Of a stretch of DNA of 64,000 bases, positions 9,399 through 18,867 are shown one piece after another. The stretch is from an uncultured Verrucomicrobiota bacterium (lineage in GTDB: Bacteria > Verrucomicrobiota > Verrucomicrobiia > Limisphaerales > UBA9464): the NCBI GenBank assembly GCA_903922605.1, contig CAIXUG010000012.1:1-64000 (forward strand), written 5' to 3'. How positions within the stretch are numbered: the stretch's first letter is position 1; the number at the start of each line of letters is the position of its first letter. Position numbers and translations under genes: made by a program. Under the pieces are notes generated by a model, which saw nothing but the letters and a program-made list of their open reading frames with translations, was not told where the DNA came from and did not search any database.

Positions 9399-9475
9399 CA
9401 CTGACCCACTGGCTCACTGCCCCTCCCGTCGCCTGCCCTTGCCTTTCATCATTCATCCTTCCTAATTCATCCTTT
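9399..9475. repeat. Two adjacent short-period tandem repeats
   Basis: 9399-9420 is a period-8 run (CACTGACC, CACTGGCT, CACTGC). 9445-9475 is a period-7 run (TTCATCA, TTCATCC, TTCCTAA, TTCATCC, TTT). Both lie in the gap upstream of the hypothetical gene at 9503. The first shares 18 of 19 bases with the complement of the repeat inside uvrC. Confidence 0.65.
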
Positions 9476-9502
9476 CGGATGACTCCCGGCCCCATCCTCA
9501 TC

Positions 9503-10108
9503 ATGAAACCTGCCGGCTGCGAACTGCCGGTGAAGCTCTTCACCGTCGCCTCCGGCAACCTGTTCGGCGCCGTTTCCTGGACCGATGGCAAACAGGAAGC
9601 CCCGATGATGCCCGACGAACCCTGGCTGCGGAAAAGCCCCATCGAAGGCGTTCTCTTCTGGACCGATGCTTGTGAGCGGATCGGCGAATTCGACCCTACC
9701 GAAGGAGAGCCCGAGCCGCGTGAATGGGTGGATTTGAAATTCGCGGCGAAGCCCACGGAAGACGACCTCTTCGCCGCCCTGTCCTCAGGCCTGGCCGATA
9801 CGGAGGAAAAGCTGCGCTATCTGCGGACGCGCCTTTGGTGGCTGGGTAACGATCCGGTCCGACAGGGGAAAGCCCGGCGCCCCACTCCGGTGCACCTGCA
9901 GAATCTGGAAGCGATGCTGGCCCTGCTTTCCGATGCCGATCCGGGGCAGCGGCTCCAAAAGGCCGAAGCGCTGCGGGAACTTTCCCGGTTCGGCGAGGCG
10001 CTCCCCCTACTGAGCCAGGAGTATCCGAAGGAATATGCGCGCGCGGTTGCCGGCATCCGCTCCCTGACGCTTACCCGGGAAGCGCGGGTCGCGAGATTCC
10101 AACGTTGA
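9503..10108 (+). CDS. Hypothetical protein
   Basis: 201 residues from the ATG at 9503; the ATG at 9479 in the same frame is an alternative. The frame is open further upstream to 9077, but that part overlaps the signal-peptide end of the minus-strand DUF1592 gene and the tandem repeats, so it is unlikely to be coding. There is no signal peptide or membrane helix. The protein is acidic in the middle (EFDPTEGEPEPREW, AKPTEDDLFAALSSGLADTEEKLRYLRTRLWW) and helical and charged towards the end. The C-terminal region has a tetratricopeptide-like look (ALRELSRFGEALPLLSQEYP), which is only an impression. Codon use agrees with the neighbouring GC-rich genes. Function unknown. Confidence 0.65.
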   Translation: MKPAGCELPVKLFTVASGNLFGAVSWTDGKQEAPMMPDEPWLRKSPIEGVLFWTDACERIGEFDPTEGEPEPREWVDLKFAAKPTEDDLFAALSSGLADTEEKLRYLRTRLWWLGNDPVRQGKARRPTPVHLQNLEAMLALLSDADPGQRLQKAEALRELSRFGEALPLLSQEYPKEYARAVAGIRSLTLTREARVARFQR

Positions 10109-10278
10109 GGCTTCCGGCTGCCGGCGGGGGCGGCCAGGAATTGCTACAGGATCAATCCGGGAAGCCAAAGGGCATTGGTCGATGAGAAGGCGAGATCTCC
10201 AAAGCCTATTCAAACCCAACTCCCGTGGTTGCAAGAACCTCTCAACCTGCAATGCTCGCTTCGTTCCACATATTGCCG

Positions 10279-12846
10279 ATGACGCGTCGATCTCCCGGAA
10301 GAATGCCGGTCTGGTTCTGCCTCTTTGCCCTGGGGGCGATGGGCTGGCGTGTGGTGGGCGCGGATAGCCGGGCGGCGGCGGACTTTCACCGGGACATCCA
10401 GCCGTTGCTTACCCGTTACTGCTATGACTGCCACGGGGATGGGGAGCGCAAGGGCGGGGTGGCCTTTGACGAGCTGAAGACGGACGAGGCCCTGCTGGGC
10501 AAACGGGAGCTCTGGATCGCCGCCCTGAAGAACACCCGCGCCGGGCTGATGCCGCCGGCGAAGAAGCCGAGGCCGACCGCCGAGGAACAGCAAAAGCTGG
10601 AGGCATGGATCAAGCGCGACGCGTTCGGCTTGGACCCACAGAATCCCGATCCGGGCCGCGTCACCGTCCGGCGGCTGAACCGCACTGAGTACCGCAATAC
10701 CATCCGCGACCTGATGGGCTTTGAGTTCAAGGTCGAGGACGAGCTGCCACCGGATGATACGGGCTACGGCTTCGACAACATCGGCGACGTGCTCACGGTG
10801 TCGCCCATGCTGCTCGAAAAGTACATGCAGGCGGCGGAGACTATCGTGGCCGGCGCGGTGCCCCGTGTGGCCCGGGTGGTGCCGGAGCAGCTGATTCCTG
10901 GCAGCGCCTTCCGCACGGCCGACGGCAAACGCAAGGCGGAACGCATCTCCTTTTATGACGCGGTGACCACGACGAACCGTTACGTGGCCGCTCATGACGG
11001 CAGTTACCGCGTCGTGCTGGATCTGGAAGTGGCGGGCGAGTTCGATTTCGATCCGGGCCGCTGCCGGGTGGCGCTCAAGGTCGATGACCAGGAAGTATGG
11101 CAGCAGGAATTTGGGTGGCAGAACGGCAAGAAGTTTCATCCAGAGATCGACCAGAAATGGACGGCCGGGGAGCGACGGCTGAGCCTGGAGGTGCAACCGC
11201 TGGTACCGGTGGCGCAGAAGAAGAACTCACTCGACCTGAAGGTCACGGCGGTGCGGGTCCAGGGGCCGACCGAGCGGAAATACTGGGGCCGCCCGAAAAA
11301 CTTCGACCTCTTCTTCACCAAAGATGTGCCGGAGAAGCCTTCGTCCCGCCGGCAATATGCCCGTGAGGTGCTGGGCCGCTTCGCCACGAAGGCCTTCCGG
11401 CGGCCCGTGGATGAGCGCTCCCTTTACCGCCTCGTGGCGATTGCCGAGGCCAGCTACGGGGAGCCGGGCAAGAGCTTCGAGGATGATGTCGCGCAGGCGA
11501 TGGTGCCCATCCTGGCGTCACCCCGGTTTTTGTTCCGCGTGGAACAATTGGAGCCGTTGGCAAAAGGATCGAAGGCGGCTTCGCTGGGGCTGCCCATTGA
11601 CGAGTATGCGCTGGCATCGCGCCTGTCCTATTTCCTGTGGTCCACGATGCCGGATGCCGAGCTGTACCGCCTCGCGGAGCAACATGCACTCCGCCGGAAT
11701 CTGACGGCGCAGGTGCAGCGGATGCTGGCCGATCCTCGTTCATCGGCGCTGACGGAAAATTTTGTCGGCCAATGGCTCCAGGTGCGCGACGTCGAGGGCA
11801 TCGACATCAACGCGCGGGCCGTGGCCTCCCGCGACCGGGGCGATGAAAAGGAACAGCAGGCCACGCGCAAACGCTTCGAGGAGCTGCGCGGCAAGCCCAG
11901 CCTGACGCCCGAGGAGGAAAAGGAGCGCACCCAGCTTCAGGAGAAGTTCCGCCGTATGTTCCGTCAGTCCGTGCCCGAGCTTGACCGCGACCTGCGCCGG
12001 GCGCTGCGCCAGGAGACGGAGATGACGTTCGCCCGCATTGTGAAGGAGGACCACAGTGTCCTGGAGCTCATTGACAGCGATTACACCTTTCTCAATGAAC
12101 GCCTCGCAAAGCACTACGGCCTGACCAACGTGGTCGGCACGAACTTCACCGGGCCCGAGATGCGCCTCGTGACCCTGCCGGCCAACAGCCCGCGCGGTGG
12201 CGTGCTCACCGATGGCGCGGTGCTGATCGTGACCTCCAATCCCACGCGCACCTCACCCGTGAAGCGCGGCCTCTTTGTCCTCGATAACATCCTGGGCATC
12301 CCACCGCCCCCGCCGCCGCCCGACATTCCCAATCTGGAAGATTCCGAGAAGGGTTTTGGCGACCGGCAGCCCACCCTGCGCGAGACTCTGGAGGTCCATC
12401 GCAGCAAGCCGTTGTGCAGCTCGTGCCACAACCGCATGGACCCCCTTGGGCTGGCGCTGGAGAACTTCAATGCGCTCGGCATCTGGCGCGAACAGGAGCG
12501 CGGCCAGCCGATTGATGCGAAGGGAAAGCTCATCACGGGCGAGGAGTTTAACGACATCCGCACGGTGAAGCGCATCCTCGTGGCGAACCACAAGCGCGAC
12601 TTCTACCGCTGCCTGAGCGAAAAACTGCTCACCTACGCGCTCGGTCGGGGACTGGAATACTACGACACCGAGACGGTGGACACGCTCGTCAGCCGTCTGG
12701 ATGACACCAACGGACGCTTTTCCTCGATCCTGATGGGCATCATTGAATCGGTCCCTTTCCAGAAAAGCCGTAACCCTGACGCCTTGGGCGGGTCTGTCCC
12801 TATCAGGCTGGTCCAGCAACGGGCGGATATCCAAACCAAACCATGA
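10279..12846 (+). CDS. DUF1592-family cytochrome c protein, tandem copy 1
   Basis: About 855 residues. The ORF opens at 10225; the Met at 10279 or 10303 places a signal peptide (MPVWFCLFALGAMGWRVVGA) at the N-terminus. Order: PSCyt1 haem domain (FHRDIQPLLTRYCYDCHGD, later MPPAKKPRPTAEE); DUF1587 (RRLNRTEYRNTIRDLMG, PPDDTGYGFDNIGDVL); a carbohydrate-binding-like middle; DUF1595 (KAFRRPVDERSL); DUF1592 (DEYALASRLSYFLWSTMPDAELYRL); DUF1588 (PRGGVLTDGAVLIVTSNPTR, CSSCHNRMDPLGLALENFNA); DUF1585 at the end. Two CXXCH haem motifs. Its stop overlaps the DUF1552 start (ATGA). It is paralogous along its whole length with the gene at 14266. Periplasmic redox role inferred; reaction unknown. Confidence 0.92.
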   Translation: MTRRSPGRMPVWFCLFALGAMGWRVVGADSRAAADFHRDIQPLLTRYCYDCHGDGERKGGVAFDELKTDEALLGKRELWIAALKNTRAGLMPPAKKPRPTAEEQQKLEAWIKRDAFGLDPQNPDPGRVTVRRLNRTEYRNTIRDLMGFEFKVEDELPPDDTGYGFDNIGDVLTVSPMLLEKYMQAAETIVAGAVPRVARVVPEQLIPGSAFRTADGKRKAERISFYDAVTTTNRYVAAHDGSYRVVLDLEVAGEFDFDPGRCRVALKVDDQEVWQQEFGWQNGKKFHPEIDQKWTAGERRLSLEVQPLVPVAQKKNSLDLKVTAVRVQGPTERKYWGRPKNFDLFFTKDVPEKPSSRRQYAREVLGRFATKAFRRPVDERSLYRLVAIAEASYGEPGKSFEDDVAQAMVPILASPRFLFRVEQLEPLAKGSKAASLGLPIDEYALASRLSYFLWSTMPDAELYRLAEQHALRRNLTAQVQRMLADPRSSALTENFVGQWLQVRDVEGIDINARAVASRDRGDEKEQQATRKRFEELRGKPSLTPEEEKERTQLQEKFRRMFRQSVPELDRDLRRALRQETEMTFARIVKEDHSVLELIDSDYTFLNERLAKHYGLTNVVGTNFTGPEMRLVTLPANSPRGGVLTDGAVLIVTSNPTRTSPVKRGLFVLDNILGIPPPPPPPDIPNLEDSEKGFGDRQPTLRETLEVHRSKPLCSSCHNRMDPLGLALENFNALGIWREQERGQPIDAKGKLITGEEFNDIRTVKRILVANHKRDFYRCLSEKLLTYALGRGLEYYDTETVDTLVSRLDDTNGRFSSILMGIIESVPFQKSRNPDALGGSVPIRLVQQRADIQTKP

Positions 12847-14252
12847 ACCTGAATCCCTCGCCAAACCCGGACGCCGCCGCGCAGCGCTTCGCCAGCCTGA
12901 ACCGCCGCCGCTTCCTGCGCGGACTGGGTGCCTGCCTGGCCCTGCCGGCCTTTGAATCGCTGGGGCCATCCAGCCTTTTCGCCGCCGAGGCTGCCGCGAA
13001 CGGTCCTTTGGCCAGCACGGCCACAGGTGCGCCGTTGCGGACAGCCTTTGTCTATTTTCCGAATGGCGCGATTCAGCCCAGCTGGTGGCCCAAGGGCGAG
13101 GGCAAGGACTTCGAGCTGGCCAGCACGATGCAGCCCCTGGCCGGGGTCCGGAGCCAGCTTCAAGTCCTTGGCGGGCTGGATCATGTCAATGCCACGCCGG
13201 GGCCCGATGGAGCCGGTGACCACGCGCGGGCAAGCGGCACTTTCCTCACGGGTGTCCGCGTCAAGAAGACGGCCGGTGCGGACATCCATGCCGGTATTTC
13301 GATCGACCAGCTGATGGCCGCCCAAGTTGGGCATCTCACGCGCTTTCCTTCACTGGAACTGACCTGTGATGCGGTTCGCAAGTCGGGCAACTGCGACTCG
13401 GGATATTCCTGTGCCTACCAGTACAATCTGGCTTGGCGCTCGCCCAACACGCCCGTCGCGCCGGAGCCGAATCCGCGTCTTCTGTTCGAACGGCTCTTTG
13501 GCGGTGGTGCTCCGGGCGAGCGCGCAGCCAACCTGAAGCGCCGTCAGGCCCAGCAGCGGTCCATCATGGACTTCGTGCTGGATGACGCCCGCACCCTGCA
13601 GGGCCGTCTCACGAACCGCGACCGCGAGAAGCTCGACCAGTACCTCTTCAGCGTCCGTGAGATCGAGAAGCGCCTGGAGAAAGCGGAGAAATTCGGGGCT
13701 GCCCCCGATCCCGCCATCGCCACGCCCGCCGGGGTGCCGCTCGGCTACGAGGAGTATTTGCAGGTGATGTTCGACATGCTGGTGCTGGCCTTCCAGACCG
13801 ACTCGACGCGCATCGCCACGTTCCTCATGGCCAACGAGGGGAGCAACCGTGCCTTCCCCGAGATCGGCCTGGCCGAGGGCCACCACTACCTCACGCACCA
13901 CCAGAACAAGCAGGACATGATCGACAAGGTCGCCCAGATCGACCTGTTCTACATGCGCCAGTTTGCCCGCTTCCTCGGGAAGCTGGACCAGACGAAGGAC
14001 GTGGACGGCAAGTCGCTGCTCCACAACTCGATGATCGTCTATGGCAGCGGCAATTCCGACGGCAACCGGCACACCCACGTGAACCTGCCGATCATCCTCG
14101 CGGGCGGTGGCGGTGGCGGATTGAATCCGGGCCGCTTCGCGAAGTTCGGTGGCGTGCCCATGAGCAATCTGTTATTGGGCATGGCGGACCGGATGGGCGC
14201 CCGGAACATCGAACGGCTGGGCGATTCGACAGGACGGATCTCGGCGATCTAG
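12843..14252 (+). CDS. DUF1552 protein, Tat-exported, tandem copy 1
   Basis: 469 residues. The start ATG overlaps the stop of the DUF1592 gene, so the pair is translationally coupled. Twin-arginine signal LNRRRFLRGLGACLALPAF at residues 19-37. DUF1552 landmarks: [75 protein letters not shown] and NGNRHTHVNLPIILAGG (as SDGNRHTHVNLP). The shared Tat export and coupling to a haem protein suggest a periplasmic complex; this is inference. The close relative at 16863 arose by duplication. Confidence 0.92.
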   Translation: MNLNPSPNPDAAAQRFASLNRRRFLRGLGACLALPAFESLGPSSLFAAEAAANGPLASTATGAPLRTAFVYFPNGAIQPSWWPKGEGKDFELASTMQPLAGVRSQLQVLGGLDHVNATPGPDGAGDHARASGTFLTGVRVKKTAGADIHAGISIDQLMAAQVGHLTRFPSLELTCDAVRKSGNCDSGYSCAYQYNLAWRSPNTPVAPEPNPRLLFERLFGGGAPGERAANLKRRQAQQRSIMDFVLDDARTLQGRLTNRDREKLDQYLFSVREIEKRLEKAEKFGAAPDPAIATPAGVPLGYEEYLQVMFDMLVLAFQTDSTRIATFLMANEGSNRAFPEIGLAEGHHYLTHHQNKQDMIDKVAQIDLFYMRQFARFLGKLDQTKDVDGKSLLHNSMIVYGSGNSDGNRHTHVNLPIILAGGGGGGLNPGRFAKFGGVPMSNLLLGMADRMGARNIERLGDSTGRISAI

Positions 14253-14265
14253 TGTATACCAAGGC

Positions 14266-16866
14266 ATGCAGCAGGTTTTTCAGCGATGGACGCGATCAGG
14301 GGCCAGTCTGCTGGCACTTACGGTCCTGGGCCCGCTGTGCCTCGCGGCGGAGAACCGGGCGGCGACGGATTTCCACCAGGACATCCAGCCGTTGCTGACC
14401 AAGTATTGCTACGACTGCCACGGCGACGGGGCGGAGAAGGGGAAGGTCTCGTTCGACACCTTCAAGTCCGACTCCGAACTGCTCGGCCGGCATGACCTTT
14501 GGCTGTCGGTGCTGAAGAACACCCGCGCGGGCATGATGCCGCCGGCCAAGAAGCCGCAGCCTACTGCCGAGGAACTGGCGCGACTGGCGCAATGGGTCAA
14601 GTTTGGCGCGCTCGGCCTCGACCCCGCGAATCCCGATCCGGGCCACGTCACCGTCCGCCGCCTCAATCGTGTCGAGTATCACAACACGATCAAAGACCTG
14701 CTGGGGGTGGACTTCGACACGCAGGCAGAATTTCCGCCCGACGACACGGGGCGTGGCTTCGACAACCTCGGCGACGTGTTGACCCTGCCGCCCATGCTGC
14801 TCGAGAAGTATATGGCCGCAGCCCAGACCATCGTCGCGAAAGCCGTCCCGGCGACGCCGGCCGTGCCGGCGGAACGCATGGTACTCGGAAAGGACTTCCA
14901 TCCCGACGCCACCGCGGCTGCCGGCGCAACGAATCGGCCCGTGACATCCGGCAAGGCGCTGACGCTCTCCTATTATGCGCCGGCGCTAGTCACCAACGTC
15001 CTTTCGGTCACGAACAGCGGCCGCTATCAGCTCGTTTTGGATTTCGCGGCCAACGAGCGCTACGTCGACAACGTCTTCGACTACAACAAATGCCGGTTCA
15101 CCTTCAAAGCAGACGGCGAGGAGCTGCTCAAGAAGGAATTCACCCGCGAAGGCAACCGCCCGATCCATCTGGAATTCACGCGTGAGTGGAAAGCCGGCGA
15201 CCACCAATTGACGATCGAGGTCGAACCCTTGACGCCCGACCAGAAGCAGGTGCGTTCGCTCACGATGCGGATCGATTCGGTCACCTTGCGCGGGCCGATG
15301 GACGAGCAGCACTGGGTGAAGCCCGAGGGCTACGCGCGCTTCTTCCCCAAAGATCCGCCCAAGGGTGCCGCCGCCCGCCGCAAATATGCGCGCGAACTGC
15401 TGGTGCCCTTCGTGACCAAGGCCTACCGGCGTCCCGTGGACGACCGGACGCTCGACCGGCTCGTCGCCCTCGCCGAGGCCACCTACCAGCAGCCAGGCAA
15501 GACCTTCGAGGCGGGCATCGGTCAGGCCATGACTGCGGTGCTGGCGTCGCCCCGGTTCCTGTTCCGTGAGGAATCGGCCGAACCTCTCGTGGCCGGCCAG
15601 ACGTATCCGCTCGTGGATGAGTATGCTCTCGCTTCGCGGCTCTCCTATTTCTTCTGGGCCACCATGCCCGATGCCGAGCTGTTCCGGCTCGCGGGCGAAA
15701 AGGCCCTGCGCAAGAACCTCGACGCGCAGGTCCGCCGGATGATGGTCGACGACCGGTTTCAGGGCTTCATCCGCAACTTCGTCGGCCAGTGGCTCCAGAC
15801 CCGGGATATGGAGTCGCTCTCGATCGATGCGCGGCAGGTGCTGGCGCGCGAAGCCGCCGCCGACCCGGAACAGGAGAAACGCCGGACCCGCTTCCGCGCC
15901 CTGCGCGACAAGGCGGACGGCAAGGACGCGCTGACCGCCGACGAAAAGAAGGAGCTCGAGGAACTGCGCACCACCTTGTTCCGCGGCTTCGGCAAGCCGC
16001 TCCGGGCGGAACTCAACTACGACCTGCGTCGCGCGATGCGGCTGGAGACCGAGAAGACCTTCGACTACATCGTGCGCGAAAACCGCAGCCTGCGGGAGCT
16101 GCTCGATGGTGATTACACCTTCCTCAACGAACGGCTCGCGAAGCACTATGGCCTCACGAATCTCAATGTCGTGGGCGACGACCTGCGACGCGTCACGCTG
16201 CCGGCCGGCAGTCCGCGCGGCGGCATCCTGACGCAGGGCACCATCCTGGCCGTGACCTCAAACCCCACGCGCACGTCACCGGTGAAGCGCGGCCTGTTCA
16301 TCCTCGACAACATCCTTGGCACGCCGCCTCCGCCCCCGCCGCCGGATGTCACTCCGCTGGAGGATGCCGCCAAGGGCAAGGATCATCCGGTCTCGCTGCG
16401 GGAGACGCTGGCGCTGCACCGTGAGAAGCCGCTGTGCAGCTCGTGTCACAACCGCATGGACCCGCTCGGGCTGGCGCTGGAGAATTTCAATGCGATGGGC
16501 ATGTTCCGTGACGCGGAGCGCAGCCAACCGATCGACGCGACCGGCACGCTGATCAGCGGCGAGAGCTTTACCGACATCCGTGACCTGAAGCACATCCTGG
16601 CCACGAAGCATTCGCGCGATTTCTACCACACGCTCACCGAGAAAATGCTCACCTACGCCCTCGGTCGCGGGCTCGAGGCCTACGACGTCGAGACCGTGGA
16701 CCAGATCACCGACCGACTTATGCAGGCCGACGGCAAGCCCTCGGCCCTGTTCGCAGGCATCGTGTCCTCCGCGCCGTTCCAAAAGACCCGCGCCACCAAT
16801 CCCGCGCAGACCCTTTCGCCCCTCAAGCCGGTGCAACAACGGGCCGATGCCCGCCTCCTGCCATGA
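14266..16866 (+). CDS. DUF1592-family cytochrome c protein, tandem copy 2
   Basis: 866 residues beginning only 13 bases after the preceding DUF1552 gene, so probably one transcript of four genes. Signal peptide in the first ~27 residues (SGASLLALTVLGPLCLAAENRAA). Same domain order as the gene at 10279: PSCyt1 with CYDCH, DUF1587, a variable middle, DUF1595 (KAYRRPVDDRTLDRL), DUF1592 (DEYALASRLSYFFWATMPDAELFRL), DUF1588 with CSSCHNRMDPLGLALENFNA, and DUF1585. The haem motifs and the poly-Pro linker (TPPPPPPPDV) are kept, and the two copies align throughout with many substitutions, so the duplication is not recent. Function unknown; periplasmic. Confidence 0.92.
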   Translation: MQQVFQRWTRSGASLLALTVLGPLCLAAENRAATDFHQDIQPLLTKYCYDCHGDGAEKGKVSFDTFKSDSELLGRHDLWLSVLKNTRAGMMPPAKKPQPTAEELARLAQWVKFGALGLDPANPDPGHVTVRRLNRVEYHNTIKDLLGVDFDTQAEFPPDDTGRGFDNLGDVLTLPPMLLEKYMAAAQTIVAKAVPATPAVPAERMVLGKDFHPDATAAAGATNRPVTSGKALTLSYYAPALVTNVLSVTNSGRYQLVLDFAANERYVDNVFDYNKCRFTFKADGEELLKKEFTREGNRPIHLEFTREWKAGDHQLTIEVEPLTPDQKQVRSLTMRIDSVTLRGPMDEQHWVKPEGYARFFPKDPPKGAAARRKYARELLVPFVTKAYRRPVDDRTLDRLVALAEATYQQPGKTFEAGIGQAMTAVLASPRFLFREESAEPLVAGQTYPLVDEYALASRLSYFFWATMPDAELFRLAGEKALRKNLDAQVRRMMVDDRFQGFIRNFVGQWLQTRDMESLSIDARQVLAREAAADPEQEKRRTRFRALRDKADGKDALTADEKKELEELRTTLFRGFGKPLRAELNYDLRRAMRLETEKTFDYIVRENRSLRELLDGDYTFLNERLAKHYGLTNLNVVGDDLRRVTLPAGSPRGGILTQGTILAVTSNPTRTSPVKRGLFILDNILGTPPPPPPPDVTPLEDAAKGKDHPVSLRETLALHREKPLCSSCHNRMDPLGLALENFNAMGMFRDAERSQPIDATGTLISGESFTDIRDLKHILATKHSRDFYHTLTEKMLTYALGRGLEAYDVETVDQITDRLMQADGKPSALFAGIVSSAPFQKTRATNPAQTLSPLKPVQQRADARLLP

Positions 16867-18251
16867 ACACACTCCGCCAGCTCGCCGCCGAACGTCACGC
16901 CAGTTTCAGCCGCCGTCACTTCCTGCGCGGCCTCGGCGCCTGCATCGCCTTGCCGGCCTTTGCTTCGTTTCCTGCCGGGCAGTTGCTGGCCGCCGGTGCG
17001 GCGGGCCAGTTGGCCACCACCGCCACGGGCGCGCCGTTGCGGACGGCGTTTGTGTTCTTTCCCAATGGGGCCATCCAGCCGAACTGGTGGCCGAAGGGCG
17101 AAGGCAGCGCCTTTGAACTGGGCGCGACGCTCAAGCCGTTGGAGGCGTACCGGCAGCACCTGCAGATCCTCGGCGAATTGGACCACAAGTCTGCGGAAGG
17201 CGGCGTGGATGGCGGTGGCGATCACGCGCGCGGCAACGGCGTCTTCCTCACCGGCGTGCGCCTGAAGAAGAGCGCGACGGACATCCACGCGGGCATTTCC
17301 ATCGACCAGGCGATGGCCCAGAAGGTCGGCCACCTGACGCGTTTCGCCTCCTTGGAGCTGACCGGTGATACGGGCCGCTTCTCCGGTGCCTGCGATTCCG
17401 GATACGCCTGCGCGTATCAGCACAATCTCTCGTGGAGCTCGCCGACCACGCCGGTGGCGGCGGAGGCGAATCCCCGCCTGGCCTTCGAGCGGATGTTCGG
17501 CAGCGGCGAGGCCGGCCAGCGGGCCGAAAGCCTGAAGCGCCGGCAGCAGGAACAGCGGTCCGTGCTCGATTTCGTCCTGGAAGATGCGCGCGGCATGCAG
17601 CGCCGTCTCAACGCGGGCGACCGGGACAAGCTCGATCAGTACCTTACCGGCATCCGCGAGATTGAGACGCGCATCCAAAAGGCGGAACACTTCGGCGCGG
17701 CCAAGGATCCCGGCATTGCGACCCCGCCCGGCATCCCCACGGATTATGGCCAGCACCTCCAGCTCATGTACGATCTGCTGGTGCTCGCCTTCCAGACCGA
17801 TTCGACCCGCGTCGCCACGATGCTGCTCGCCCACGACGGCAGCAACCGCTCCTTCGCCGACATCGGCATTCCCGAGGGCCATCACGACCTGTCGCACCAT
17901 TTCAACAGCGAGGAGAAGATCAAGAAGGTCGCCGAGATCGACCTGTGGTACGCGAAGCAGTTCGCGATGTTCATCGATAAGCTGTCGTCCACGAAGGATG
18001 TGGACGGCCAGTCGCTCCTGCACAACTCGATGATCGTGTACGGCGGCGGCAACTCCGACGCCAACCGCCATACGCACACGAACCTGCCGCTCGTGCTGGC
18101 CGGCGGCGGCGGCGGCACGCTGACAACCGGCCGCTACGTGAAGCACGGCTCCAAGCCGGCCACGAACCTCTTCCTCAGCCTCGCCGACCGGATGGGGCTG
18201 AAGGATCTCGAACACTTCGGTGACTCGACCGGGCGGCTGGCGGATGTGTGA
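16863..18251 (+). CDS. DUF1552 protein, Tat-exported, tandem copy 2
   Basis: 462 residues, starting in an ATGA overlap with the upstream DUF1592 gene. Twin-arginine signal FSRRHFLRGLGACIALPAF. Retains the family landmarks: RTAFVFFPNGAIQPNWWPKG, GDHARGNGVFLTG, HAGISIDQAMA, FQTDSTRVATMLLAHDGSN, EGHHDLSHH and NRHTHTNLPLVLAGGGGG. It ends the four-gene block; 45 bases later a toxin-antitoxin pair begins. Confidence 0.92.
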   Translation: MNTLRQLAAERHASFSRRHFLRGLGACIALPAFASFPAGQLLAAGAAGQLATTATGAPLRTAFVFFPNGAIQPNWWPKGEGSAFELGATLKPLEAYRQHLQILGELDHKSAEGGVDGGGDHARGNGVFLTGVRLKKSATDIHAGISIDQAMAQKVGHLTRFASLELTGDTGRFSGACDSGYACAYQHNLSWSSPTTPVAAEANPRLAFERMFGSGEAGQRAESLKRRQQEQRSVLDFVLEDARGMQRRLNAGDRDKLDQYLTGIREIETRIQKAEHFGAAKDPGIATPPGIPTDYGQHLQLMYDLLVLAFQTDSTRVATMLLAHDGSNRSFADIGIPEGHHDLSHHFNSEEKIKKVAEIDLWYAKQFAMFIDKLSSTKDVDGQSLLHNSMIVYGGGNSDANRHTHTNLPLVLAGGGGGTLTTGRYVKHGSKPATNLFLSLADRMGLKDLEHFGDSTGRLADV

Positions 18252-18296
18252 GGGGGATAGTTTGTCAGGGGAGCTATGCTGCGATAAGGTACGGAC

Positions 18297-18521
18297 ATGG
18301 ATTATCACGACATCATCACCATTGAGCCGGGCAAGCGCAGTGGCAAGCCGTGCATCCGTGGCACACGCATGACGGTCACTGACGTACTGGAGTATCTCGC
18401 GTCGGGCATGACGCACGCTGAGCTGATGGCTGATTTTCCCGACCTTACCGAAGCGGACATTCGCGCCTGCTTCGCCTTTGCCGCCGACCGTGAACGCCGG
18501 TTGGCGACACTGCCCGCATGA
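18297..18521 (+). CDS. DUF433 antitoxin
   Basis: 74 residues with the DUF433 pattern: ITIEPGKRSGKPCIRGTRMTV near residues 7-27, then a helix-turn-helix-like VTDVLEYLASGMTHAELMADFPDLTEADIRACFAFAADRE. DUF433 proteins are antitoxin-like partners of DUF5615 PIN-fold proteins, and exactly such a gene follows with a 4-base overlap (ATGA). The downstream partner is frameshifted, so this antitoxin may have no functional toxin. Confidence 0.88.
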   Translation: MDYHDIITIEPGKRSGKPCIRGTRMTVTDVLEYLASGMTHAELMADFPDLTEADIRACFAFAADRERRLATLPA

Positions 18522-18852
18522 GGCTTCTGTTTGATCAGAATCTTTCTCCCAGCCTGACCCATATTCTCCGCGATCTTTTTCCGGGCAGCGTCCATCTCCG
18601 GGAGGTCGGCTTGCAGGAGGCGGACGATTCGATTGTTTGGAATTACGCAAAGGCACACGGCTTTGTGATCGTTTCCAAGGACTCCGATTTTCAACAGCGC
18701 AGCCTGTTGTATGGTGCGCCGCCAAAGTTTGTGTGTGGCTGCGATTGGGGAACTGCTCGGTGACAGAAAGCGCCGAACTGCTGCGGAAGCATTCGGTTTC
18801 CATCCACACCTTTGACCTCAATCCGACGGAATCCCACCTGATGCTCCCCTGA
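18518..18852 (+). pseudogene. DUF5615 PIN-like toxin, frameshifted
   Basis: The reading frame from 18518 encodes the DUF5615 N-terminus (MRLLFDQNLSPSL, then IVSKDSDFQQRS) with the acidic residues of the PIN-like site. It stops at 18763 after PPKFVCGCDWGTAR. The expected family continuation, VWLRLGNCSVTESAELLRKH, is found in another frame ending at 18852. The switch lies at about 18731-18735, where GTGTGTGG carries one TG more than needed. Removing two bases would restore a ~110-residue protein of normal family length. A sequencing error cannot be excluded. As written, the 81-residue product keeps the acidic motif but lacks the C-terminal third. Confidence 0.8.
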
Positions 18853-18867
18853 GGGAAAGCCTGTATC

